Assembly: GCF_032884065.1 (NCBI RefSeq)
Contig: NC_088871.1
Location: 18,806,944-18,870,943 of the forward strand
Direction: 5' to 3'
Length of the DNA: 64,000 bases
From: Artemia franciscana
Taxonomy: Eukaryota; Arthropoda; Branchiopoda; Anostraca; Artemiidae
Below are positions 46,760 through 58,640 of the stretch, piece after piece; positions within the stretch are counted from its first letter, which is position 1; every line of letters starts with the position of its first letter. Both the position numbers and the translations under genes were made by a program. The notes under the pieces are model-generated. The model was not told the DNA's origin. It saw only the letters and a program-made list of their open reading frames with translations, and did no database searches.

Positions 46760-48457
46760 CAAACACTTCGTGGTAAGGAACTGTAGTAAGGGGCGACCCG
46801 GCTCAATAGTAAACGAAACTCTAAAAAATGGAATTTTGATGCTAAAAGATACATCAAAAGATTCAAATTTTTACGCTGATTCTAAATATTAAGTTTCAAT
46901 TAATTTAGTCTTTGTCATTAAAAGTTACGAGCCTGAGAAAATTTGCCCTATTTTGGAAAAAAGGGGGAAACATCCATTAAAAGTCACAGAATCTTAACGA
47001 AAATCACACTATCGCATTCGGTATATCAGAGAACTCTATAGCAAAAATTTCAAGCTCCTATCTAAAAAATGTGGAATTTTGTATTTTTTGCCAGAAGACA
47101 AATCACGGGTGCGTGTTTATTTATTTGTTTGTTTTTTTTTTGTTTTTTTCCCAGGGGTCATCTTATCGACCAAGTGGTCCTAGGATGTCGCGAGAGGGCT
47201 CATTCTAACGGAAATGAGAAGTTCTAGTGCCCTTTTTAAGTGACCAAAAAATTGGAGGGCAAATAGGCCCCCTCCCATGCTCATTTTTTTCCAAAAGTCA
47301 ACAGATTAAAATTTTAAGATAGCCATTTTGTTCAACATAGTCGAAAACCATAATAACCATGTCTTTGGGAATGACTTACTCCCCCACAATCCCTGAGGGA
47401 GGGGCTGCAAGTTACAAACTTTGACCAGTGTTTACATATAGTAATGGTTATTGGGAAGTGTACAGACGTTTTCATGGGGATTTTTTGGTTTGGGGGTGGG
47501 GTTGATGGGAGAGGGCTTTGTGGGAGGATCTTTCCTTTGAGGAATATGTCACGGGGGAAGAAAAATTCAATGAAAAGGGCGCAGGATTTTCTAGCATTAC
47601 TATAAAAAAAAAACAATGAAAAAATAAACATGAAAACGTTTTTTCAAATGAAAGTAAGGAATAGCATTGAAATTTAAAACGAACAGAGATTATTACGCAT
47701 ATGAGGGGTTCTAAAAATACTTTAGCATAAAGAGCGAGGTATTTAGGAGGAGATAAATACCTCGCTCTTTATGCTAAAATATTTTTAGTGATTTCAACTA
47801 TTTATTCTACGGCCTTTTTGATTCAGGGGTCATTCTTAAAGAATTGGGACAAAACTTACGATTTAGTGTAAAGAGCGAGGTATTAACGAGGGTACAAACC
47901 CCCTCGTACACATAATAAAAATATAAGAATATAAAAGTTTGTTACGTAAGTTAATTCTTAAGTTACGTATATTTTTTACTAATAAAAACGTTCGTTGAAT
48001 ATTAAAAGTTCTAGTAGCCTTTTAAAGTAACCGAAAAATTGGAGGGCAGCTAGGCCTCCTTCCCCACCCCTTATTTCTCAAAATCGTCTGATCAAAACTA
48101 AGAGAAAGCCATTTAGCCAAAAAAAATTAATATACTAATTTCATTTCAATAATTTATGTGCGGAGAGCCAAAATCAAACATGCATTAATTCAAAACGTTC
48201 AGAAATTAAATAAAAAAAACTAGTTTTTTGTAACTGAAAGTAAGGAGCGACATTAAAACTTAAAACGAACAGAAATTACTCCGTATATGAAATGGGTTGT
48301 CCCCTCCGCAGTCCCACGCTCTTTACGCTAAAGTTTTTAATTGTTTTAAAAAGTAGAATTGTGGCAAAGAGTCAAACTTTAGCGTAAAGAGCGAGGGACT
48401 GCGGAGGGGACAACCCATTTCATATACGGAGTAATTTCTGTTCGTTTTAAGTTTTTT
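46760..48457 (+). repeat. Near-complete family-A element ending in a truncated hairpin
   Basis: Stem-loop end at 46760 (caaacacttcgtggtaagga), full body, and hairpin at 48203-48457 whose outer right arm is cut at ttaagttttttcaatc. It is the mirror of 39027-40771. Confidence 0.9.
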
Positions 48458-48582
48458 CAATCTAGGTCGCATTGCAAAGTGAAATAACTAACCGGTTTTG
48501 GCTCACCCGGAGATTTACTGTTTACCTGTGCTTGATTACATGCTGCATTAAATCAATAAGGAAGTGGCTTTATTGCAATAAT

Positions 48583-49198
48583 TAAATTAAAAAAAACTAA
48601 TTTTTTTAGCTGAAAGTAAGGAGCGACATTAAAACTTAAAACGAACAGAAATTACTCAGTATATAAAATGGGTTGTCCCCTTCGCAATCCCTCGCTCTTT
48701 ACGCTAAAGCTTTTAATTGTTTTAAAAAGTATAATTGTGGCAAAGAGTCAAACTTTAGCGTAAAGAGCGAGGGATTGCGGAGGGGACAACCCATTTTATA
48801 TACGGAGTAATATCTGTTCGTTTTAAGTTTTAATATCGCTCCTTACTTTCAGCTAAAAAAATTATTTTTTTTTTATTTAATTTGCAAATAGGAGCTTGAA
48901 ACCTCTACAGTAAAGTTCTCTGATACGCTGAATTTGATGTTGCGATTTTCATTAAGATTCTATGGGCTTCACTAAGATTCTATGGGTCCCACTTTTTCAA
49001 AGATAAGGCTCATTTTCTCAGGCTTGTAACATTTAATTGGTAAGACTAAACTTATCGAAAGCTTAAATATTTGAAATCAGCATACAAATACAATTTTTTT
49101 GTATATGTCTACTGGTATCAAAGTTCCGATTTTTAGAGTTTTGACCACTATTGAGCCATGTTGCTCCTTACTTACTGTTCGTTACCACCAACTGTTTA
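48583..49198 (-). repeat. Isolated hairpin plus terminal segment of family A
   Basis: A full palindrome at 48583-48882 (aaactaattttttt...gcgtaaagagcgag...ctaaaaaaatta) is followed at once by the terminal segment (gcaaataggagcttgaaacc...gttaccaccaactgttta). The whole internal body is missing, giving a deletion derivative. Confidence 0.88.
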
Positions 49199-49605
49199 AT
49201 AGCGTGCCTTTTTGGCCTTAGAGAGGGCCATTCCGCAAGTGACCTAAACAGCATAAGTGCGATTATTGGAGTAAGCTTGAGGGAAGAAGGGGTCAAGCTC
49301 TGAATACTTAGTTGAAACCTTACGTGGAATGGCCCTAAAAAAAGGTACTCTATTTAAATTTGATTCGCAAATCTTCATTTTTTTCAGATCATAGGAAGCC
49401 CTTAATGCTTCTTTAAGTCATCGTCTTTCTTATGAAGTTTGATAATCCCTAAACTTAAACCTACTTGATTTAGCTTTATTTAGATACTACCTGTTTACAA
49501 TAATTAACGGTCCCTAAAACTTCACTACTGTACCATTTGTAAGTTATCTTGTGCAGTGTCTGGTTATATTAACTTGTATAAGAAATATTTCACTTTTCAT
49601 TCTAG

Positions 49606-49715
49606 ATAGAATACATGATAATAGCATTGGACCAGTCGGCGAAAACTGCTCATGTTTCTCTACGGAGCAACGAAATATTGGAAAGTCTCCAACGAGAAGA
49701 AATAGAAAACCCAGA
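49606..49715 (+). CDS. GCLC: GCLC exon (36 codons plus 2 bases)
   Basis: Acceptor cattctag, donor GTACGT. Reads IEYMIIALDQSAKTAHVSLR, then SNEILESLQREEIENP, and aligns with human residues of about 51-88 (VEYMLVSFD...LRLSGEKVLETLQ). It completes the GDE/(I)EY metal-binding motif started in the previous exon; the exon junction falls inside that motif. It ends in phase 2 and its split Glu codon is completed by the next exon. It is preceded by a 6.3-kb, repeat-packed intron. Confidence 0.96.
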
Positions 49716-50919
49716 GTACGTTCTATCAACAATTCTCGTTACAGCTGCTCCTTACTTATAGCGCGTTACTACTAGTTGTTTGACCCCATGTACTCCCAAA
49801 TGTTAAACAACTTGATTTGTTAAACAATACTCGGAGAATATCATTCATCCCACGAAAAATGTGCCCCTCACATTTTTATTTGGAGTGTGGGGGTGGGAAT
49901 ATCAAAATTGTTCATAGAATCATAATTTTCATGGTTTTAAAGGCGATTTCTCCGAACAATCCTGTGTTATAGGGATGCTCTTCATGGACTTCAGTAGGGG
50001 TGATACCCCCGGGAAACAAGAAAACATTAAACATCGTATATAAATAACAAATGAGAAATATTGTCATTTACACTCACTCGAAACAAATATCCTAGTAGCA
50101 CTTACCACCCCTTCCTTCCAAATAAACTTTCCTTGTAAGCTCATGATATCCCGCTCCAAATTTTCTGCCTCTGTGCCAGCACACATGTAGATATAATATT
50201 TGGTTCTACATAGAAACAGATTATCACAATAAAAGGAGTGCTAGCATTCTCAGCACCCATACTGATGATTTATACCAAAGATATTAATGGAAATTAGGAG
50301 GAATTAAATATAAATTTTATTCCCCCTTCCTCTACCCTAAAACTCAATCACATTTCTCTATAGGTTCGATTATACATAAAAAAATTTGGCATTGTTCTGT
50401 TTGCGGCATATGGCCCCCGCCCCCACGCACAAGACGACAGACCACCCCTCTCCTTCATGCACACTCATACATCATTGTCTATGATTTTAGGAAACATCAA
50501 GCAAATCAATTCGGTTAAAAGAAACTTTCTTTGGAATAAATGCCAGAAATATTTTCTGCTATAAGAAGCCTGAATAAACCCTTATCAAGATTTAATCTAA
50601 ATTAGGGAAGATAAAAATTAATTTTTACCCCCCGTCTCTCCCCCCAAACACTCACGCACTCAAAAACCTGTTGCTATTCTTATCTGAAGGTTCATAAAGG
50701 TTTTCCCCTATTTGGATATTGAATACACTTATTTGCATAGACCAATACTCCAAGATTAAGGGCATCTGACACCCCCTTCGCTAAGCAATGACCTACAATC
50801 CCTCCTTTATAATAGCTGATGCGCCATTCTACATCACAGAACATAATTTTGTCAAAAATTTAGCAAATACGCTTAGTTAAACTAAGCAATAAAACAACTA
50901 TCTATATTAACCATTTATT

Positions 50920-51506
50920 TTATATGGACTGCATGACTTATCAGGGACGAATGCCCCTGTGCGGCCCTGCTTCCTCTGAAACTGGGAAGCTCAGTATATA
51001 GTTTTAAATCGTTTGGCTGTTTTGGAATTTCCAATCGATAGCCACTTGGTTCTTTCAACTTTTGATTTTCGTTCAAAGGAGAGCTCCCCCAACCTTCTAG
51101 GTCTATTGTTTCGATACAATCACCTATGAAAAAAAATAACAACAAATAAACACGCATCCAAGATCGTTCTTCTGAATAAAGAAATCCAAAATCCAACATT
51201 TTTGCATGTAAGAGCTACACAACTCTAAATGAGGGTTCTCTAGTATGACGAATTTCATGTTGTGATTTTTCTCAAGAACACTTACTTTGTGGGGTTTTTC
51301 CCTTTTTTTCACAAATTAGGTAAATTTTCTAAGGTGTGTGGTTTTTGATGAGTAACTTAGAACTTGATAAATTTAACATACTTACAATCAGCATAAAACG
51401 CATATTACTTGATAAACTAATTGTTATTGAAGTCCCTTTTTTCTAGAGTTTTGGTTATTATTAGTCCAGGTCGTTCCTTACTTTCAGTTCGTCATAACGA
51501 ACTCTT
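50920..51506 (-). repeat. Old family-A terminal segment
   Basis: Diverged copy with cacgcatccaagatcgttcttctg, agggttctctagtatgacgaat and ttcagttcgtcataacgaactc at the stem-loop end. Confidence 0.8.
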
Positions 51507-51820
51507 GATCAACTTGATAAATGGCAGTCTTTCCACGGAGAGTAAACATCGATTTTGATGCTAAAGACGAGCTTTAAGTACTCCATATAATGTATCAAAC
51601 TTACAGTCAATGGAAACCAAAGGAATTGCAACATCCTTTTAAATACAGAAGTATAAGATAGCATTTTCTCTTTTTTCTCTTTGGTCCTACTTTATGTATT
51701 CTTTGGCTATAATTCAAAACATCATAGGTGTCAAGGTGGTACCCCGTAGAAGTGTACGGCTTTGGATCCCATATTTATGTCCTAAAATTCTTCAATGATT
51801 TATACAAATCTATTTTTTAG

Positions 51821-52006
51821 GACAGCTCGATTCTTATGGCGTCCTGAGTATGGGGCTTACATGGTAGAAGGAACTCCAGGAAAACCTTACAGTGGAGTAC
51901 TGAAAGATCTTCTTACGGTTGAACCTTGCATGATTCAAAGAAGAAAGGAAATACAGAAATATCTCAAGTCCAATGAAATAGCTGTGACACTTACAAGTTA
52001 TCCAAG
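51821..52006 (+). CDS. GCLC: GCLC exon with substrate-site motif (61 full codons)
   Basis: Acceptor attttttag, donor GTAGGC; joins in phase 2 on both sides. Reads TARFLWRPEYGAYMVEGTPG and KPYSGVLKDLLTVEPCMIQRRKEI, ending TLTSYP. The LWRPEYG and M(I/V)EGTPG.PY motifs are diagnostic of eukaryotic GCL. The Glu in VEGTPG aligns with human Glu103, and the second Arg of QRRKE aligns with Arg127, whose loss in humans causes GCL deficiency with haemolytic anaemia. Confidence 0.97.
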
Positions 52007-52340
52007 GTAGGCAAACATGTCGAGTATTGCAGTGCTCTCCCATTGGCTAAGTCTGTCTATTATTCTAGTCTGCTTGGGATCTGTAAGCCTATAAACTTGT
52101 TTCTGATTGGTGGATTATTTTTAGCTGACAAAGCATAGACGCTTCGCATTCTTACGTTAAGTTGCTTATGCTAAGGAGTTACAATATGACCATTATGAAG
52201 CATGTCATATCAGCAAGTAACTACCAAGAGCACATTGCCTTTCCATCAAACAAACAACAAAAGATAGATATTACAATACAACAATGGGGAATATTTAGGC
52301 TCTATATTCAAGTGCCGTTCTCACTAAAACACATGTAAAA

Positions 52341-52656
52341 ATAAAATTAGACTTACAATAAAATGCATCATTAAAACTAAAATTGAAAATTAAAACGGTC
52401 CTAGAATCATTACTTCAAGGAACCAGGAATGAAGAGAAAACAATACAAAACAAGACAATTCATTTAGTAAAATGTAAATCAAGCCAAATTGAACATCAAA
52501 TTAAAACTTGCCCTTTTATATTTACCTGAATGAAATTGCCTCGTTTTGTGTTGTTTTTTCTTCATTCCTGGGTCCTTGAAGTAATATTTTGGGACCGTTC
52601 AACTTTTTAATTTTTGTCTTAGTTTTAATGATCACATTTTATTGTAAGTTTATTTT
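52341..52656. repeat. Palindromic element, arms of about 125 bp
   Basis: The left arm ataaaattagacttacaataaaatg...ggtcctagaatcattacttcaaggaaccaggaatgaag...caaaacaagacaattca is mirrored in 52528-52656 (cattgaaattgcctcgttttg-like to attgtaagtttatttta). The spacer is about 55 bp. The flank at 52660-52700 (gctgatccctcggatatagagccgaaatattc) resembles a separate dispersed-element end. Confidence 0.85.
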
Positions 52657-53061
52657 ATTTGAATGTGTGCTTTGCTGATCCCTCGGATATAGAGCCGAAA
52701 TATTCATTTAAGGTTGAAAATTTCTCTGTCTTAGATTAATTCCCAATTGTTTTACCTTTTGTTGTTTGTATTTAAGTAGGTTTCTTTCGCTCTCTTGTGA
52801 AGCTTTCATATGCTTATTTTCTCGTTTCAGAAAAAGACATATTAGTAGGTATGCCAAAGAAATACTTCGAAATGTTTTGCCATCTAAGTTACCATCTTCT
52901 CTCATCAAATTTCTTTCTTTTACTGTCCAAAAGCCGTAGGGAATTATTTTGGATTTTTTTTTTTATAATTCAAACAAATACTTGTTAATATCTATTTGTT
53001 AATATTTTGTACTTTTAGAATTATTGGTATTGGAAAGTATTAATTTTCTGTTTAAGTTTAT

Positions 53062-53760
53062 CAAACAGTCCGTGGTAACAAACTGTAAGTAAGGAGCGAT
53101 ACGGCTCAATAGTGACCGAAACTCTAAGAAACAGAGCTTTGACAACAATAGATACATCAAAAGGTGATGCTTATTCCTAATATGTAAAATTTATCAAATT
53201 TAATCCCATCAAAAGTTACGAGTCTGAGAAAATTTGCCCAATTTTGAAAAAGGGGGGAAACACATCAATTGATATTACTAAGAATTACTCCATCAGATTC
53301 AGCATACCAGAGAACCCTACTGTAGAAGTTTTAATCTCCTATGTACAAAAATGTGGAATTTTTTATTTTTTGCCAGAAGAAAGATCACAGATGTGTGTTT
53401 GTTTGTTGTTTTTTTTCCCAGGGGTTATCATATCGAGCCAGTGATCGTATGAGATCGGGAGAGGGCTAATTTGGTCGGAAACCAAAAGTTTTGCTCTCCT
53501 TTAAAGTGATCAAAATATTGGAGGGCAGCTAGCTCCCCTCCCACACTCATTTTTCCCCAAAGTGACTCGATCAAAATTTTGAGATAGCCATTTTACTCAG
53601 CATAGTCAAAGAATATAATGTTTGATTCTTAGAATAAACTAAGAATCTATTTCTTTGACGGTGACTTAACCCCCTCAGTCCCCGAGGAATGGGCTGCAAG
53701 TTATGAACTTTACCCATTGTTTACATATAGCATTGGTTATTGGGAAGTAAGTAGTATAGT
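53062..53760 (+). repeat. Family-A element, terminal 0.7 kb
   Basis: Starts tcaaacagtccgtggtaaca and follows the body order to gcattggttattgggaag, where it ends. Lies 155 bp upstream of the next GCLC exon. Confidence 0.87.
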
Positions 53761-53915
53761 CATAGGCACTGCTACACGTATTTCAGTTACTTACGGAAAA
53801 TTTGGTGCATAAACTCCTTATGTAGTTGAGATCTCTAAAACTGATTTTTGCTGTTTGAAGTGCTTATGGGTTTTGGTATAGATGAAATGAAGTATTTGTT
53901 GTTCCTATATTTTAG

Positions 53916-54082
53916 GCTGGCATGCCCCTTCTTCTCGGAGCCACCTTTACCACAAGAATCTTCGAGTAGTAAGTCAACTTTCTTTCCTGACATGGCAATC
54001 AACCACATGTATCCAAGGTATCGAGCTATAACCTTTAACACGAGAGAAAGAAGAGGTGACGACTACCATATTAGAATACCAG
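53916..54082 (+). CDS. GCLC: GCLC exon (55 full codons)
   Basis: Acceptor atattttag, donor at CCAG/GTGATT. The split codon AG+G makes the Arg of the family's S(F/Y)PRLGCP motif (here YPRLACPF). Reads SKSTFFPDMAINHMYPRYRA and TFNTRERRGDDYHIRIP, matching human SKSLFFPDEAINKHPRF...RNIRHRRGEKV. Reading through the donor stays open for another 23 codons, which is intron and not protein: only splicing at 54083 restores the family sequence (IPVMKD against VPIFKD). Confidence 0.95.
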
Positions 54083-55759
54083 GTGATTATGGTAGCTTCT
54101 GGAGTGGGTCTTTCACTTTTTCTGGTGTTATCAAATACAAAAGGAAACTTTTTTAATGCAACACAAAAATATTAAAGCTATTGGGAAATAAAGTTATTAG
54201 AAATTTGAGGGGGCAGGGGTTTCTAAAAATCTCTGTAACATGGAATAGCTCTGGACACCTTAAGACCCAACTATAATTTAATTCCAAAGTCTTTGATTTT
54301 CTTTCTTATTTTAGGGACAGGGCTCCTACCAGGAAACCTTTCTTGGGCTAGGTCATCTTTATACACTTCGTAATTCGCATATCTAAGAAAATTTGGGTTC
54401 CTAGAGAGTTAGGAAAGCTTCTGAAAGGATATTTGTCTCTGAATCTTCTGTAGGATTGAACAGCCTAGCAATTTTTACCACTTAAATATTCTTGGAGTTT
54501 CAACAAGTAATTAAATTTGTTCAAAAGAGGGGGGATCTTTGTCTCTGATTTAATCTTGGTTTAGATCAACTTTGGATACTTTTCAGCAAAAACAAAAAAG
54601 AAAACTGACGAATATCTATTTTTGATTCTTGTTTTCTGGGGAGAGGGGATTGATAGTGGACATCTAATAAGTTAAATTTAGCTATTTGGATAAATATTGT
54701 GACTCCAAGCTTAATAACGCATCGATTTTAGCAAGTGTAGATGCCAGTGGTACCTCACATGCATAAAAATACTTCCGTGCCATTACATTAATTGATTGTT
54801 CCTGCCAAGGGCGTGAAATTAACAATCTGGGATTCTAACAGTCAAAGATTAGCAGCCTGAGAATTTTAAATAAATAAGGAAACTTCTTTGGTACTAGAAT
54901 TATTAAGTTGCTTTTACCATTTCAAATCTTAGAGTACTAGCCCGGTGCCAAAGAATTAATTTTAGCTTGACCGTAAAAAAAATATTTCATCTTTTTAATT
55001 GAAAAGTTAAGGTTTTATTGAACAAAAGCAAATATCAATCTTTTTTCTGTTAGGAATTGACTGTAGGCACCAATTTGAATGATTCTACGCAGTGATAGAG
55101 CTTACTATGGCCGCAAATCACTGATGATGACTTCTTTGCACTCATAGACTGCATGTGCCACACACCACGGTCATTGAAGCTACAGGTCTGTTTCCCTGTC
55201 CCTGGTTCTCGCTTATCTAACCACACACTATTGGGATAAAATAGCCAAAGTGACTGGACAAAAGTTGAAAAAGATAGGTGGTGTTAAAGCTTCAAGCAAT
55301 TTAATAGTAAAAATTTTTAATTTTTACTTAACCATTTTTCTCGAAAATTTACACAACTTATAAAACTGTGGATGTAGGAGTTAATTAAAAGAAAAGGTTA
55401 TAACAATCCCAATTTTAAAAGGTTGTGTGTCTATCCTGACTTTTGGGGAGCCCCTTTCCCAAAATTTTTATTTCATAACCCTTTTAGGTTCCACTCCACT
55501 TAGTAAATTTACTAACATACATTAAATAGCTAGTAAACGAAAATTTTGCGATTTTTTGGGGACCCTTTGCAACTTTTTATGATTCTTTTTTTTTATCAGT
55601 TTTGCTAAAAGAAAATATAAAAACAAATATTGTGTGTTTAAATTTGTATTGGGCAAAATTGCTTGTCTGTACATAAATATCATATTTCTTCCTCTTTTTT
55701 TCACTTTTATACTGATACAAATAATTCCTCTATTCTATTAATGTGACAATGATTTTCAG
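54083..55759. other. GCLC intron, no recognised repeat
   Basis: 1.7 kb, AT-rich, unusually free of the family-A repeats that fill the other introns. No additional exon was read. Confidence 0.6.
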
Positions 55760-55914
55760 TAATGAAGGATCAGCTTACTCGGAACTCCATAACAGAGGTG
55801 TTTGAATTTGAGGAAGAAGAAGTAGAGGAGACATTAACTGAGAGCATTCCTAATTTTGTATGTTACGATTCAGTTGATGGCATGGGTTACTGTTGCCTAC
55901 AGGTTACATTTCAG
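55760..55914 (+). CDS. GCLC: GCLC exon with the Cys-Cys motif (51 full codons)
   Basis: Acceptor attttcag, donor GTGAGC. The split codon G+TA makes Val. Reads MKDQLTRNSITEVFEFEEEE, then ESIPNFVCYDSVDGMGYCCL and QVTFQ. It matches human FKD...ETFTEDDE...DAMGFGMGNCCLQVTFQ. The CC pair aligns with human Cys248/Cys249, and Cys249 is the one linked to the disulfide with the modifier subunit GCLM. The acidic run (EFEEEEVEE) occupies the position of the shorter EDDE segment of vertebrates. Confidence 0.96.
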
Positions 55915-56978
55915 GTGAGCAAATACTGATGTACGACACCACGAAAGATAGTCATAAGCTCCAAATTTGTATTTTAGCACAAACTTGTTTATGTTTCCAA
56001 AAACGCTTCGACTGGAATTCTCCAGTCACAAATCGTTTTGAATATTTTGTAAACTCTAATTTCAGATTACCCATTATCTATTCTCTTCCCACTTTTTTTC
56101 ATAATTTTTTTATCATCCTTGTTTTTTTTTCTTTTTTTAATCAGTTTACATAAGCGTTGCCTTAGAAAAATAAATTGCACGTTGAAAATTTCTAATTCAA
56201 GAACCATTGGGGCTGATATTCTTGATATTAGATGCTGAAATTCATTAGTCCCAGGGTTTGAATGCAAAGCTTAGACTTTAAAGATGCAAAATTTTTACCG
56301 TTCTTATATTCTCCCCTTCATTCTTGATTCCTCTATTTTAAGCTTGTTATGCAATTAGTTTTGTAACTTATTATATCATTCCTTTCTCGTATGATCGGTA
56401 TGGGATTTCAGACACTAATCTTTATTTCTATCCAGTCTTTTAGGACGTTCATTCTAGTATACTCTTGGTATTTCATTTTTATATATAATTATGTGTCCTA
56501 TCCTCTTTCTCATTCACATTTTATTGCATTGCTTACATAGCCCCAAGCATATTCTGGGCACTGATTTACCGCTATTTCTTTCCTCGGCATAATCATGACA
56601 TTTCTTGTACCTATGTCGCCATCAGTGGACGAAATCTTCAGATGGCCTCTGTAGAAAAAAAAACCCTCTAGGGATACGGCCCGACCTAGGTGTGCTGTGG
56701 CAAATATATTCATTTACAGTTATTCTCTCTTGGGGGTAATCTCATTTAGACAGCAATCTTTGTGACTCTGTTTAACTCTTTAGATTCTGACATATTTTTT
56801 GCCACATTTCTGACATATCTACATTTCTTTTCTCACAATCCGCAAAATATGAAATAACTTCTTAAGTGATATATTTTCCTTTTTTCTAAAACTCATAAGA
56901 AGGAGAGTTTTAAGACCTTTTGCGCAGTAACAAGAGACGCTGTTGAAAATTAACTACACAGTTCACTCATTTTTGCAG
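55915..56978. other. GCLC intron, nothing recognised
   Basis: 1.06 kb of T-rich intron between two exons. No repeat family was read. Confidence 0.6.
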
Positions 56979-57041
56979 GCTTTTAATATGGACGAAGCAA
57001 GAACATTGTATGATCAGCTGGCACCAATATGTCCAATTCTC
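56979..57041 (+). CDS. GCLC: GCLC micro-exon (21 codons)
   Basis: Acceptor ttttgcag, donor GTAAGT, phase 0 on both sides. Reads AFNMDEARTLYDQLAPICPI plus L, matching the family segment EARYLYDQLA.ICPI(V/M). At 63 bp it is too short to be found as an ORF and was found from the protein order. Confidence 0.96.
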
Positions 57042-58263
57042 GTAAGTTTTGCTTTACCTTGTAAATGTTTATATATGGTATTCTAGTTCGTTCATAGCCA
57101 ATACAAACCATCAGTTTTCTTTTGGTCAACCCAATTTCCTTTTTATAATGTAATTTCTTTTTTTCTCAGCATATAAACTCGTTGTATTTTATTAATCGTT
57201 GCCGATTCTAAGCCGCAAACCGAACACTAGAGGCGATATTGTTCTTTCATAGAAGTATATAAAAAATAATAATGAATTACAACAGCTGAAAAAGACTGCT
57301 GAAAATGCTAAAAACATTACAGATATTATTTTTTTCTGAGATCTTATTATGATCTCTATAATCTCATGAAATGAAAATAAGAAGACCTATTAAGTAAGGT
57401 ATGAAATCCAAAAGATTGCCATTTTTCGTCGAAGCAAGGATTTCCGGAAGTGACATGTGCAAAACAGGAAAGGTTCCAACTTCTTCTTGGCCAAGGTTCC
57501 AACTTCTTCTTGGCCCAACTTCTTCTTGATGCCAATCCCTTTCCAGGCATAGATATTGCAACAAATATACTAACTCTCGTCTAATTAGTGGCTAAACTGA
57601 CATTTTATTTGTAATTTAACATCCCCTCACCAAGGGATCGATTCCCTGGGAACGAGCATGCCACTACCTCGTTAAGTTCCTTCATCACGAGAATTGGAAT
57701 GTGCTGATAAGCTTTGTATTTCTAGATTTTACTTAGCAAAACAACTTAATCGCTCCTCAGCCTGCGAAAAATCTTATCAAAGCTCTTCATCCTATCAGGA
57801 GATTATTTTTACAGGAGGGAGGAGTTTGAGGTAAATAGAAAAAGACTTATGGTTTCTAGCCACAATGGTCTGGTAGAGGGGGGAGAGGTCGAAAACGGGG
57901 GAATATGTTGAAGGCACCTCTTTCTTTCCCAATCATTTATCTTGGTAAAACCAATTAAATTTTTAGAGTTGCCGAGACATTATTATGCCTTCAGAAGCTG
58001 GGCCGAGGTGCAGATCAGGCACACAAATCCACTGTTTTTCCGCTGTCATTCGAGGGATATGCGAAACCTTTGTGAGTGCTATTTTAATCGTTAGATATCC
58101 ACGGATTGCGTCTGTTCAATGAAAAAAAACTTGCTTCAGATACCTTTTGTAAAACAGGCGATTGTTTTCAACACTGAAGATCACTGACTGGCTGGGAGAG
58201 ACAGACACCTACCAATTTTATGGGTATAGAAAGTGGCATGAATCATACGAGTTTTTTTTTCAG
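57042..58263. other. GCLC intron, 1.2 kb
   Basis: Contains the 23-bp tandem repeat at 57470-57534. Otherwise no element or exon was recognised. Confidence 0.6.
57470..57534. repeat. 23-bp tandem repeat, about 2.8 copies
   Basis: aaggttccaacttcttcttg followed by gcc occurs at 57470 and 57493, with a partial third copy to 57534. Confidence 0.93.
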
Positions 58264-58460
58264 CTAGCACTAACCGCGGCTTCTCCAGTACATAGAGGCT
58301 TCCTCACAGGCACTGATTGTAGATGGAATATCATCTCTCAATGTGTTGATTGCCGGACTAAGGAAGAAAGAGGACTTGAACCACTAAGCCGTGATCGTTT
58401 CATAATACCAAAGTCTCGTTACGACTCAATCAGTGCTTATATATCTAACGAAGGCTCTCG
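58264..58460 (+). CDS. GCLC: GCLC exon, central catalytic region (65 full codons)
   Basis: Acceptor ttttttttcag, donor GTATGT, ending in phase 2. Reads [30 protein letters not shown] and [14 protein letters not shown], matching human ALSAASPFYRGYVSDIDCRW...[13 protein letters not shown]...SKSRYDSIDSYLS. The SAASP, DCRW and EERGLEPL motifs are among the most conserved of the family. A minor difference is DCRTKEE in place of DDRTREE. Confidence 0.97.
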
Positions 58461-58568
58461 GTATGTAAAGTTGTTAATTTTGATGTAAGTCATTTTTTGT
58501 CTGGTAGTATTGTATTAAAACAAGTTTTGAATAGGAAAAATAGAACTTTTCATACCTTTGGTTCTGGA

Positions 58569-58637
58569 GAAAAAATACGTTTTTTTGTCAATGAGAAGCA
58601 TAAAGAAAAAATACGTTTTTTTGTCAATGAGAAGCAT
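58569..58637. repeat. 36-bp direct repeat, two copies
   Basis: gaaaaaatacgtttttttgt followed by caatgagaagcat occurs at 58569 and again at 58605. It abuts a family-A copy starting at 58641. Confidence 0.93.
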
Positions 58638-58640
58638 ATT

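Noticed and set aside
47332..47631. Minus-strand 99-codon ORF
   Set aside because: Within a family-A repeat. The same frame recurs, broken, at 46194-46391 and 63338-63589.
51834..52043. Minus-strand ORF over the GCLC exon
   Set aside because: Antisense shadow of the plus-strand exon with the LWRPEYG and VEGTPG motifs.
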